Part shown: one piece after another, positions 42,910 to 51,765 of the stretch | Position numbering within the stretch: position 1 is the stretch's first letter | Layout of the letters: every line of letters begins with the position of its first letter | Origin: JB111 sp052093225 | Lineage (GTDB): Bacteria; Actinomycetota; Actinomycetes; Actinomycetales; Actinomycetaceae | Assembly (NCBI GenBank): GCA_052093225.1 | Contig: JBQDDG010000022.1 | Span: forward strand, 1-58,632 | DNA length: 58,632 bases | Direction of reading: 5' to 3' | Notes under the pieces: model-generated | Told to the model about the DNA's origin: nothing | Database searches by the model: none | The model's input: only the letters and a program-made list of their open reading frames with translations | Made by a program: the position numbers and the translations under genes

Positions 42910-43629
42910 TCAGCCGCCGAGGGGGAGCAGCCGCACCGGCCGCGGCCCCGCCCCGACCAGCGAGAGCGGATCGACGTAGTCGTGGCTGCCACGACGCGCG
43001 CCCCAGTGCAGGCAGCCGGGCGGTGGACAGTGCACCGAGGTCACCGAGCCGACCGCCTGCCCCGCGGTGACCCGGTCGCCGCGGGAGACGGCGGCGTCGA
43101 CGGGCTCGTACGTGGTCCGCAGGCCGTCGGCGTGGTCGATCGAGAGGACCGGACGACCGGCGACCATTCCCGCGAACGCCACGACGCCGTCGGCGGCCGC
43201 AAGTACGGCGGTGCCCGGACGGACGTCGAGATCGACCCCTCGGTGACCGGGGCCGTACGGCGTGGCCGAGCCCTCGAACGGGGAGAGCACCCCGACGGGC
43301 CCTCCCGTGGGCCACTCGTACTCGACCGTCGCATCGCCGCCAGTGCTTCCGCCGACGTCCACGCCGACGCTTCCACCGGCAGACCTTCCGACGCTCCCGC
43401 CGGCATCCCCGACGATCCCTCCACGAACGGTGGCGTACGCGCGGGCGACGTCGTCGCTGAACAGGCCGAGGCCCGGTGCGCCGCCGTCCGGCTCACCGTC
43501 CGCGGCGGCGGGTACCGGTGGACCGGCCGTGAAAGCGAGCAGGAGGAGCAGGGCGAGCGGCAGCAGACGGGCCCGAATCCGGAACCGTGCCCAGGAGGTG
43601 GAGGAGGAGACCGTCGACGTCGTGTCCAT
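42910..43629 (-). CDS. Secreted M23-family peptidase
   Basis: The 239-residue precursor starts MDTTSTVSSS with a signal peptide (LLPLALLLLLAFTAGPPVPAAA). After a Gly/Ser/Val-rich repeat linker (GGSVGRSAGGSVGVDVGG) comes a LytM-type domain: GHRGVDLDV supplies the first His and Asp, LSIDHADGLRTTYEPV follows, and the last motif is CLHWGARRG. The usual HxH is CxH here, a variant I associate with M23 proteins at this actinobacterial locus, so it may be a weak or inactive peptidoglycan hydrolase. It is divergent from rpsB. Confidence 0.87.
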   Translation of the reverse strand: MDTTSTVSSSTSWARFRIRARLLPLALLLLLAFTAGPPVPAAADGEPDGGAPGLGLFSDDVARAYATVRGGIVGDAGGSVGRSAGGSVGVDVGGSTGGDATVEYEWPTGGPVGVLSPFEGSATPYGPGHRGVDLDVRPGTAVLAAADGVVAFAGMVAGRPVLSIDHADGLRTTYEPVDAAVSRGDRVTAGQAVGSVTSVHCPPPGCLHWGARRGSHDYVDPLSLVGAGPRPVRLLPLGG

Positions 43630-44127
43630 GAGGCGAGCACAGCGCACGCGCTCCCGCCGTCGCCGGCAGCGGCGCAGGCACGGTGGACGGCCGTGTCGCG
43701 AGATCCCCTGTGGAACGCTCGTCGGTGCCGGGTCGCCACAGGCAGCCTCGCTGGGGAGCCGCACATCGATGAGACGCTCATTGACGAACTACACCCTGAC
43801 GAGCCGCACATTGCCGAGCCGCACCCTGATGAGTCGCACGACGCAGTGCAGGGGGAGCGGTGGTGCGGTGCGCTCCGCTACCATGACAGGGCGACCGGCC
43901 TCGAGCCGGTCGACTTCGCGTGCCTGCTCACCGCCGCACCAGCCCCCGCACCTGCGGACGGCCTCGGTCGGCGGGGCGATCGGCAGCGGTCCCGCCCAGC
44001 GGGCGCCGACGTCGCAGGCACCAGGGGTCGTGGCCACCCGGTCATGACCGACAACCACGGATAGGGCCCCTCGCCGAGCGACGGGGCCGAACGCGCGCGG
44101 GCGATCCCGCGTCAGAAGGGACGAGCC
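43630..44127 (+). other. 498-base intergenic region: tandem repeat, rpsB promoter and leader
   Basis: This gap between the divergent M23 and rpsB genes contains six 15-bp repeats (43756-43845), a likely rpsB -10 TACCAT at 43879-43884, and a leader of about 240 bases. A hairpin near 44063-44089 pairs GGCCCCTCG-like and CGACGGGGCC-like arms. A long open frame across it has no protein-like composition apart from the repeat and no start with a ribosome site. Confidence 0.55.
43756..43845 (+). repeat. Six imperfect 15-bp tandem repeats upstream of rpsB
   Basis: The consecutive units start GAGCCGCACATCGAT, GAGACGCTCATTGAC, GAACTACACCCTGAC, GAGCCGCACATTGCC, GAGCCGCACCCTGAT and GAGTCGCACGACGCA. The array ends 34 bases before the putative rpsB -10. 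The 15-bp period is 1.5 helical turns, so alternate copies face opposite sides. It could be a binding array or a simple minisatellite. Confidence 0.85.
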
Positions 44128-45291
<1,164 letters not shown>

Positions 45292-45316
45292 CGCACACCT
45301 GCACAGAGAGGAACCC

Positions 45317-46156
45317 ATGGCCAACTACACCGCGGCCGACATCAAGGCCCTGCGCGAGTCGACGGGTGCCGGCATGCTCGACGTCAAGAACGCACTCGAC
45401 GAGGCGGACGGTGACACCGCGAAGGCCACCGAGATCATCCGCGTCAAGGGGCTGAAGGGCATCGCCAAGCGCGAGAGCCGCTCGGCCTCCGACGGCCTCG
45501 TCGCGATCGACGTGCGCGCCGGTGGCAAGGGTGAGATCGGCACGATGGTCGAGGTCAACTCGGAGACGGACTTCGTGGCGAAGAACGAGCGGTTCGTCGC
45601 CCTCGCCGACGCCGTGCTCGCCGCCGCCGTGGAGTCCGGCGCCACCGACCTCGACACGCTGCTCGCCGCCCCCTCGGGCGACGGCACGGTCCAGGCCGCC
45701 GTCGAGAACCTCGCCGCCACCATCGGCGAGAAGATCGAGGTCCGCCGGGTCGAGCGGCTCGAGGGCGAGAAGGTCGCGTCCTACCTGCACCGCACGGCCA
45801 AGGACCTGCCGCCGCAGGTCGGCGTCATGGTCGCCACCGACGCCGCCGGCGCGGAGGCCGCGCACGACATCGCGCTCCACGTCGCCGCGTACTCCCCGGC
45901 GTACCTCAACCGCGAGGACGTCCCGGCGGAGACGGTGGAGGACGAGCGTCGTGTGGCGGAGGAGACCTCGCGCGCCGAGGGCAAGCCCGAGCAGGCGCTG
46001 CCCAAGATCGTCGAGGGCCGCATGAACGGGTTCTACAAGGAGAACGTCCTGGTCGACCAGGCGTTCGCCAAGGACCCGAAGAAGTCGGTCCGCCAGGTCG
46101 TCGAGGAGGTCGGCGGCACGGTGACGGGCTTCGCCCGCTTCCGCGTCGGCGCCTGA
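45317..46156 (+). CDS. tsf: Elongation factor Ts
   Basis: The 279-residue protein begins MANYTAADIKALRESTGAGMLDVKNAL (UBA-like domain) and has the conserved EVNSETDFVAKNERF contact loop for EF-Tu. It recycles EF-Tu-GDP. The C-terminal end NGFYKENVLVDQAFAKDPKKSV is complete. Co-transcribed with rpsB; AGAGAGGA lies before the ATG and a strong terminator follows. Confidence 0.97.
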   Translation: MANYTAADIKALRESTGAGMLDVKNALDEADGDTAKATEIIRVKGLKGIAKRESRSASDGLVAIDVRAGGKGEIGTMVEVNSETDFVAKNERFVALADAVLAAAVESGATDLDTLLAAPSGDGTVQAAVENLAATIGEKIEVRRVERLEGEKVASYLHRTAKDLPPQVGVMVATDAAGAEAAHDIALHVAAYSPAYLNREDVPAETVEDERRVAEETSRAEGKPEQALPKIVEGRMNGFYKENVLVDQAFAKDPKKSVRQVVEEVGGTVTGFARFRVGA

Positions 46157-46170
46157 CGCAGGCAACCACG

Positions 46171-46200
46171 GTGGCCCCGGACCGACAGGTCCGGGGCCAC
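46171..46200 (+). terminator. rpsB-tsf operon terminator
   Basis: GTGGCCCCGGACC (46171-46183) and GGTCCGGGGCCAC (46188-46200) are perfectly complementary around GACA, 14 bases after the tsf stop. Very stable; it separates rpsB-tsf from pyrH. Confidence 0.92.
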
Positions 46201-46267
46201 CCGCCTATCCGCAGCAGCTCACGCCCTCTCCGCACCACGCCATGACGCCCGAAGGAGACCCACGCTG

Positions 46268-47065
46268 ATGTCCGACCGAACCGACCCGCGACCGACCGAC
46301 GTCGGGACCGCCCACGACGGCCCAGCCAGCGCGAGGACCTCCGGCGCGCGCCGCGTCATGCTCAAACTCTCCGGAGAGGTGTTCGGCGGAGGCGAGGTCG
46401 GCCTCGACCCCGACGTCGTCCTGCGGGTCGCACGCGAGATCGCCGACGCGCACAGCCAGGGTGTCGAGGTCGCCGTCGTCGTCGGAGGCGGCAACTTCTT
46501 CCGCGGCGCCGAGCTCAGCGCCCGCGGCCTCGACCGCTCGCGCGCGGACTACATGGGCATGCTCGGCACGGTGATGAACGCGCTCGCGCTCCAGGACTTC
46601 CTCGAGCAGTCGGGCGTGCGCACCCGCGTGCAGACCGCCATCACGATGGGCCAGGTCGCCGAGCCCTACATCCCGCTGCGGGCGATCCGGCACATGGAGA
46701 AGGGCCGCGCCGTCGTCTTCGGGGCCGGTGCCGGCATGCCGTACTTCTCCACGGACACGGTCACCGCCCAGCGCGCGCTCGAGACGCACTGCGACGAGGT
46801 GCTGGTGGGCAAGAACGGCGTCGACGGCGTGTACAGCGCCGACCCGCGCCTGGACCCGGCGGCGGTCCGGCTCGACCACGTCACCTACGCCGATGCGCTC
46901 GCGCGCGGCCTCAAGGTGGTCGACGCGGCGGCGTTCTCGCTGTGCATGGACAACGACCTGCCGATGCGCGTGTTCGGCATGAACGAGACAGGTAACGTCA
47001 CCCGGGCCCTCCTGGGTGAGAAGATCGGCACGCTGGTGACCACCGGCACCGAGGACGAGGAGTGA
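46268..47065 (+). CDS. pyrH: Uridylate kinase
   Basis: This 265-residue UMP kinase of the amino-acid-kinase fold makes UDP from UMP and ATP. Motifs: VMLKLSGEVFGG, VVVGGGNFFRGAEL, DYMGMLGTVMNALAL, VFGAGAGMPYFSTDTVTAQRA and the C-terminal MRVFGMNETGNVTRAL. The first 28 residues are a disordered extension. GAAGGAG lies upstream of the ATG. It pairs with frr four bases downstream, the usual order. Confidence 0.96.
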   Translation: MSDRTDPRPTDVGTAHDGPASARTSGARRVMLKLSGEVFGGGEVGLDPDVVLRVAREIADAHSQGVEVAVVVGGGNFFRGAELSARGLDRSRADYMGMLGTVMNALALQDFLEQSGVRTRVQTAITMGQVAEPYIPLRAIRHMEKGRAVVFGAGAGMPYFSTDTVTAQRALETHCDEVLVGKNGVDGVYSADPRLDPAAVRLDHVTYADALARGLKVVDAAAFSLCMDNDLPMRVFGMNETGNVTRALLGEKIGTLVTTGTEDEE

Positions 47066-47069
47066 CCAC

Positions 47070-47627
47070 GTGATCGACGAGACCCTGCTCGAGGCAGAGG
47101 ACAAGATGGACAAGGCCGTCGAGGTGGCCCGCGAGCGGATGAGCAACATCCGCACGGGCCGCGCGAGCGCCGCGATGTTCAACTCGATCCTCGTGGACTA
47201 CTACGGCGCCCCGACGCCGCTGCAGCAGCTCGCGTCGCTGCAGATCCCCGAGGCCCGCACGGTCCTCATCTCGCCCTACGACCGCGGCGCGTCGACGGCG
47301 ATCGACAAGGCCCTGCGCGCCTCGGACCTCGGCGTCAACCCGACCGACGACGGCAACGTGCTGCGCGTGGTCCTGCCCGCCCTCACCGAGGAGCGCCGCC
47401 GCGACTACGTCAAGCTCGCCCGCAACGAGGCCGAGGACGCCCGCATCTCGGTGCGTGCGGTCCGCCGCAAGGCCAAGGAGGAGCTCGACCGGCTCGTCAA
47501 GGACGGCGAGGTCGGCGAGGACGAGGGCACGCGCGCGGAGAAGGAGCTCGACTCCGTCACCAAGAAGCACGTGGACACTATCGACCAGGTCGTCGAGGCC
47601 AAGGAGAAGGACCTCCTCGAGGTCTGA
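47070..47627 (+). CDS. frr: Ribosome recycling factor
   Basis: The 185-residue protein matches RRF: long helices with MDKAVEVARERMSNIRTGRAS, the hinge PTPLQQLASLQIPEARTVLI and the C-terminal helix of EKELDSVTKKHVDTIDQVVEAKEKDLLEV. With EF-G it splits post-termination ribosomes. GTG 47070 is preceded by GAGGAG inside the pyrH end. Confidence 0.97.
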   Translation: MIDETLLEAEDKMDKAVEVARERMSNIRTGRASAAMFNSILVDYYGAPTPLQQLASLQIPEARTVLISPYDRGASTAIDKALRASDLGVNPTDDGNVLRVVLPALTEERRRDYVKLARNEAEDARISVRAVRRKAKEELDRLVKDGEVGEDEGTRAEKELDSVTKKHVDTIDQVVEAKEKDLLEV

Positions 47628-47634
47628 CCACGGC

Positions 47635-48582
47635 GTGGACGTGTCGCAGGACCCGACGACGGCGCCCGGCCCCGCGGGGCCGGGCGCCACGGTGCCGGGT
47701 GCCACCGGCCAGGGGCACGCGGGCCAGGGCGCTGAGGCGCCGGCCGCCCCTGCGCCGAAGGCCGGCCCCCGGGCGGGCCGCGAGCTCAGCCTGGCGATCC
47801 CGGTCGCCGCCGGTCTCGTGGCGCTCCTCGTCCTCTCGCTCGCCTTCCGCCCGGAGCCCTTCGTCGCGCTCGTGGCGGTCGTCGCCGTCCTCGGCGTCTT
47901 CGAGCTCACCGGCGCGGCCGCCCAGCGGTACATCACCATCGCGCGGTTCCCGGTCTCGCTCGGCGGCGTCGTCATGGTCGTCGCCGCGTGGTTCGGCGGG
48001 GAGAACGGACTGCTGGGGGCCTACGCCGCCGCCGTCGCCCTCGTGGTCTCGATCGCCGTCCTCCTGCGCCAGGGCACCAACGGCGTCCGGGACGCGGCCG
48101 CCGACGTCTTCGTCCTCACCTACGTCCCGTTCCTGCTCACCTTCGCCGTACTGCTGGTGCGGATGGACGACGGCGTCCTGCTCGTTCTCGTCGCGGCCCT
48201 GCTGCCGGCGGCCAACGACACCGGCGGGTACGTCGCGGGGATCCTGTTCGGCAGGCACCCGATGGCGCCGACGATCTCCCCGAAGAAGTCCTGGGAGGGT
48301 GTCGCCGGCTCGGTGATCGCGAGCGTCGCGGTCTCCCTCCTGCTCGTCAGCGTCGTGCTCGACCACCCGTGGTGGCTCGCCGCGCTGCTCGGCCTCCTCG
48401 CCGTCGGCACCAGCACCGTCGGCGACCTCGCGGAGTCGCTGCTCAAGCGGGACCTTGGGGTCAAGGACATGTCGAACCTCCTGCCCGGGCACGGAGGGCT
48501 CCTCGACCGCATCGACTCGATCATCGTCACCCTCCCCTTGGTGTTCCTCACCCTCGGGCCGCTCGCCAGCGCGACGACGTGA
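47635..48582 (+). CDS. cdsA: Phosphatidate cytidylyltransferase
   Basis: The 315-residue membrane protein has a Pro/Gly/Ala-rich cytoplasmic N-terminus of about 50 residues, about eight hydrophobic helices and the CDP-diglyceride synthetase signature SLLKRDLGVKDMSNLLPGHGG followed by LLDRIDS. It converts phosphatidic acid and CTP to CDP-diacylglycerol for all phospholipids. GTG 47635 or 47641 is the start; the first fits GAGG spacing better. Usual place after frr. Confidence 0.93.
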   Translation: MDVSQDPTTAPGPAGPGATVPGATGQGHAGQGAEAPAAPAPKAGPRAGRELSLAIPVAAGLVALLVLSLAFRPEPFVALVAVVAVLGVFELTGAAAQRYITIARFPVSLGGVVMVVAAWFGGENGLLGAYAAAVALVVSIAVLLRQGTNGVRDAAADVFVLTYVPFLLTFAVLLVRMDDGVLLVLVAALLPAANDTGGYVAGILFGRHPMAPTISPKKSWEGVAGSVIASVAVSLLLVSVVLDHPWWLAALLGLLAVGTSTVGDLAESLLKRDLGVKDMSNLLPGHGGLLDRIDSIIVTLPLVFLTLGPLASATT

Positions 48583-48605
48583 CCGGGTGAGACACTGAGC
48601 GAGCC

Positions 48606-49868
48606 ATGACGACACACTCCCGCCCCGACGCCGCCGCCCCCGGACCCGACGCACCCGCCGGTCCGGCCGCCGCGGGCGCCACGACGACCGCTCGGCAGGT
48701 CCGCCCCGCGCTCGAGGGCGCGGCCCCGGGCGAGCGCCTCCAGCTGACCTTCACCGCGAAGCGGCGCGGCAAGCCCCCGCGGCACCTCGCCGACCTCGCC
48801 GTCGACGAGCGCCCCGGGGTGGCCAAGGAGCTGGGCCTCCCGGCCTTCCGCGTCGACCAGCTCTCCCGCCACTACTTCGGCCACCTCAGCAACGACCCGG
48901 CCACCATGACGGACCTGCCCGCCGCCGCGCGGGACGAGCTCGCCGCCACGCTGCTGCCGCCGCTCGTCACCCGCGTGCGGGACATGCAGGCCGACGCGGG
49001 CTCGACCGTGAAGTCGCTGTGGAAGCTCTACGACGGCGCGATGGTCGAGTCCGTCCTCATGCGCTACACCTCGCGGACCACGCTGTGCGTGTCCTCGCAG
49101 GCCGGCTGCGGCATGGCCTGCCCGTTCTGCGCCACCGGCCAGCAGGGTCTGACCCGCAACCTGTCGACGGCGGAGATCGTCGAGCAGGTGCGCCTCGCCG
49201 CCGCGGCGTGCCGGGACGGCGACCTCGCCGGCGGACCCACCCGCCTGAGCAACGTCGTCTTCATGGGCATGGGCGAGCCGATGGCCAACTACAAGGCGGT
49301 CATCGGGGCCGTGCGCCGCATGGTGGACCCGGCGCCCGCGGGACTCGGCCTCTCGGCGCGCAACATCACGGTCTCCACGGTCGGGCTCGTGCCCGCGATC
49401 GACAAGCTCGCCGCCACCGGCATCCCCGTCACCCTCGCGGTGTCCCTGCATGCGCCGGACGACGAGCTGCGCGACGAGCTCATCCCCATCAACTCGCGGT
49501 GGAAGGTCGGCGAGCTCCTCGACGCCGCCCGCCGCTACTTCGAGGCCACGGGCCGGCGCGTGTCCATCGAGTACGCGCTCATCAAGGACATGAACGACCA
49601 CGCCTGGCGCGGCCGGCTGCTCGCGGAAGAGCTGAACCGGCGGGGCAAGGGTTGGGTCCACGTCAACCCCATCCCGCTCAACCCCACGCCCGGCTCCATC
49701 TGGACGGCGTCGGAGCGGGACGTCGAGGCCGCGTTCGTCGCCGAGCTGCGCGACGCGGGCATCCCCACCACCGTCCGCGACACGCGCGGATCCGACATCG
49801 ACGGCGCCTGCGGCCAGCTGGCGGCCGAGGTCATCGACCAGCCCACGCAGAAGGAGCCACAGGCATGA
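48606..49868 (+). CDS. rlmN: Dual-specificity rRNA/tRNA methyltransferase RlmN
   Basis: The 420-residue radical-SAM enzyme has the cluster motif CGMACPFCATGQQG (CxxxCxxC), FMGMGEPMANY, VSLHAPDDELRDELIPIN and the C-terminal Cys-dependent RGSDIDGACGQL region. It methylates C2 of A2503 in 23S rRNA and A37 in some tRNAs. The N-terminus has an extra Pro/Ala-rich stretch of about 40 residues. Its stop overlaps the next gene's ATG. Confidence 0.96.
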   Translation: MTTHSRPDAAAPGPDAPAGPAAAGATTTARQVRPALEGAAPGERLQLTFTAKRRGKPPRHLADLAVDERPGVAKELGLPAFRVDQLSRHYFGHLSNDPATMTDLPAAARDELAATLLPPLVTRVRDMQADAGSTVKSLWKLYDGAMVESVLMRYTSRTTLCVSSQAGCGMACPFCATGQQGLTRNLSTAEIVEQVRLAAAACRDGDLAGGPTRLSNVVFMGMGEPMANYKAVIGAVRRMVDPAPAGLGLSARNITVSTVGLVPAIDKLAATGIPVTLAVSLHAPDDELRDELIPINSRWKVGELLDAARRYFEATGRRVSIEYALIKDMNDHAWRGRLLAEELNRRGKGWVHVNPIPLNPTPGSIWTASERDVEAAFVAELRDAGIPTTVRDTRGSDIDGACGQLAAEVIDQPTQKEPQA

Positions 49869-50392
49869 GGGGTTTCGCACGGGTCGGCCGCCGCGAGGAG
49901 GGCTACGACGCCGACCAGGTCGACGAGTTCTTCACGCGCGCCCGCGACGTCGACGGCGGTATCGACGAGACGGCGGTCCGCCAGGCGGCGTTCGACCTCG
50001 TCCCGGCCGGCTACGACCCCGAGCAGGTGGACCTCGCGCTCGACCGGCTCGAGGAGAGCCACACGCGTCGCCGGCGCCAGCGGGCGGTCGCCGACGCCGG
50101 CCCGGAGGGCTGGGAGGCCCACGTCGCCGATCTCACGGACTCGCTCCGGCCCCGGCTGCAGCGTCCCGAGCGTGAGCGCTTCGTGCGGCCGAGCTCGGCC
50201 GGGTACTCCACCACGGCCGTCGACGCGTTCCTCGGCCGGGTCGAGGAGTACCTCTCGACCGGCCACGGCCTGACCGCCGAGGACGTGCGCGCCGTGACGT
50301 TCCCGCCCGCCCAGGGCAGGAAGGCCTACAGCGAGGCGGTCGTCGACGTCTACCTCGACCGCGTCGTCGAGGTCGTGCTCGCGCGCGCATGA
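49865..50392 (+). CDS. DivIVA-domain-like protein of four short repeats
   Basis: The 175-residue soluble protein contains four related motifs: GYDADQVDEFFTRARD, GYDPEQVDLALDRLEE, GYSTTAVDAFLGRVEEYL and AYSEAVVDVYLDRVVEV. These match the short DivIVA-like motif (GYxxxxVDxFLxR) common in actinobacterial cell-division and polar-growth proteins, but the long coiled coil of true DivIVA/Wag31 is absent. ATG is in the rlmN stop overlap and the end overlaps dxr by four bases, so it is translated with lipid-precursor genes. Role unknown. Confidence 0.8.
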   Translation: MRGFARVGRREEGYDADQVDEFFTRARDVDGGIDETAVRQAAFDLVPAGYDPEQVDLALDRLEESHTRRRRQRAVADAGPEGWEAHVADLTDSLRPRLQRPERERFVRPSSAGYSTTAVDAFLGRVEEYLSTGHGLTAEDVRAVTFPPAQGRKAYSEAVVDVYLDRVVEVVLARA

Positions 50393-51765
50393 GCACCGAG
50401 ATCGTCCTCCTGGGCTCGACCGGTTCGATCGGCACGCAGGCGCTCGACGTCGTCGAGGGTGCCAACGCTCGTGAGCAGGGTCGTTTCGTCGTCCGCGCGC
50501 TCGCGGCCTCGGGCGCCCGCCCCGAGCTCCTGGCCGAGCAGGTCGCCGCGCACCGGCCCGAGGTCGTCGGTGTCGCCGACGAGCACCAACTCGACGCCGT
50601 CCGGGAGGCCCTGACCACCGCGCTCGGCGCCGGCGCCGCCCTGCCCGAGCTCGTCGTCGGCCCGACGGCCTCCACGGAGGTGGCCGGTCTGCTCGGGGCA
50701 GCCAACCGCGGACCCCACGCGCCTGCTGCACCGGACCGGTCGGACGGGGCGGCCGGCTCCACCGGGTCGGACCGGTCGAGCGGCTCGGACCGGTCGGACG
50801 GATCGGTCGGCTCCACCGGGCCGGACGGGTCGGACCGCTGGGAGGTGCCGTCCGCCGTCGTGCTCAACGGCATCACCGGGTCGGTCGGCCTGAGGCCCAC
50901 CCTCGCCGCGCTCGCGTCGGGCGCCACCCTGGCCCTGGCCAACAAGGAGTCCCTCGTCGCGGGTGGCGCGCTCGTCGCCGAGGCCCTCACGCACCCGGGG
51001 CAGATCGTCCCCGTGGACTCCGAGCACTCGGCGATGGCCCAGGGTCTCGGGGGAGTGCGGCACGAGAAGGGGCTGACCTCGCCCGTGGTCACGGGCGTCA
51101 GCGACGTGCGACGCCTCGTCCTCACCGCGTCCGGCGGCCCCTTCCGCGGGCGCACGCGCGACGAGCTCGCCGACGTCACGGTCGACCAGGCTCTCGCGCA
51201 CCCCACGTGGGCGATGGGGCCGGTCGTCACCATCAACTCCTCGACCCTGATGAACAAGGCGCTCGAGCTCGTCGAGGCGTCGCTCCTGTTCGACGTGGCG
51301 CCCGAGGACATCACGGTGGTCGTGCACCCGCAGTCGATCGTGCACTCGATGATCGAGACCGTCGACGGCTCCACCCTCGCCCAGGCCTCCCCACCGGACA
51401 TGCGCCTCCCGATCGCGCTGGGCCTGTCCTGGCCGCGCCGCCTGCCGGGGGTGGCCACGCCGTGCGCGTGGGACTCGGCCACGGCATGGACGTTCGAGCC
51501 GCTGGACGACGCGACGTTCCCGGCGGTCTCCCTCGTCCGGTCCGCGCTCACCGCCTCGGCCACGCACCCCGCCGTCGTCAATGCCGCCAACGAGGAGGCC
51601 GTCGCCGGCTTCATCGCCGGCCGCCTGCCCTACCTGGGCATCCTCGACGTCGTCGAGCGGGTCGTCGGCGAGCACGAGGGCGTCGCCCGCCCCACGCTGG
51701 ACGACGTCGAGGCTGCCGAGACCTGGGCGCGCGCCCGGGCCCGCGAGCTCGTCGGCGCGGCGTGA
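50389..51765 (+). CDS. dxr: 1-deoxy-D-xylulose 5-phosphate reductoisomerase
   Basis: The 458-residue enzyme makes MEP from DXP with NADPH, the committed step of the non-mevalonate isoprenoid pathway. Motifs: LGSTGSIGTQALDVV, LALANKESLVAGG, VDSEHSAMAQG, TASGGPFRGRT, HPTWAMGPVVTINSSTLMNK and HPQSIVHSMIE. A Ser/Gly/Asp/Arg-rich insertion of about 40 residues (50715-50838) sits in the NADPH domain before the NGITGSVGLRPT strand; most homologues (about 380-400 residues) lack it. GTGA overlap with the next gene. Confidence 0.95.
   Translation: MSTEIVLLGSTGSIGTQALDVVEGANAREQGRFVVRALAASGARPELLAEQVAAHRPEVVGVADEHQLDAVREALTTALGAGAALPELVVGPTASTEVAGLLGAANRGPHAPAAPDRSDGAAGSTGSDRSSGSDRSDGSVGSTGPDGSDRWEVPSAVVLNGITGSVGLRPTLAALASGATLALANKESLVAGGALVAEALTHPGQIVPVDSEHSAMAQGLGGVRHEKGLTSPVVTGVSDVRRLVLTASGGPFRGRTRDELADVTVDQALAHPTWAMGPVVTINSSTLMNKALELVEASLLFDVAPEDITVVVHPQSIVHSMIETVDGSTLAQASPPDMRLPIALGLSWPRRLPGVATPCAWDSATAWTFEPLDDATFPAVSLVRSALTASATHPAVVNAANEEAVAGFIAGRLPYLGILDVVERVVGEHEGVARPTLDDVEAAETWARARARELVGAA

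Noticed and set aside
42838..44064. Open frame of about 400 codons antisense to the M23 gene and through the rpsB upstream region
   Set aside because: The composition is Arg/Gly/Pro-rich with no domain. The apparent EPHID-like repeat in it is explained by the 15-bp DNA repeat.
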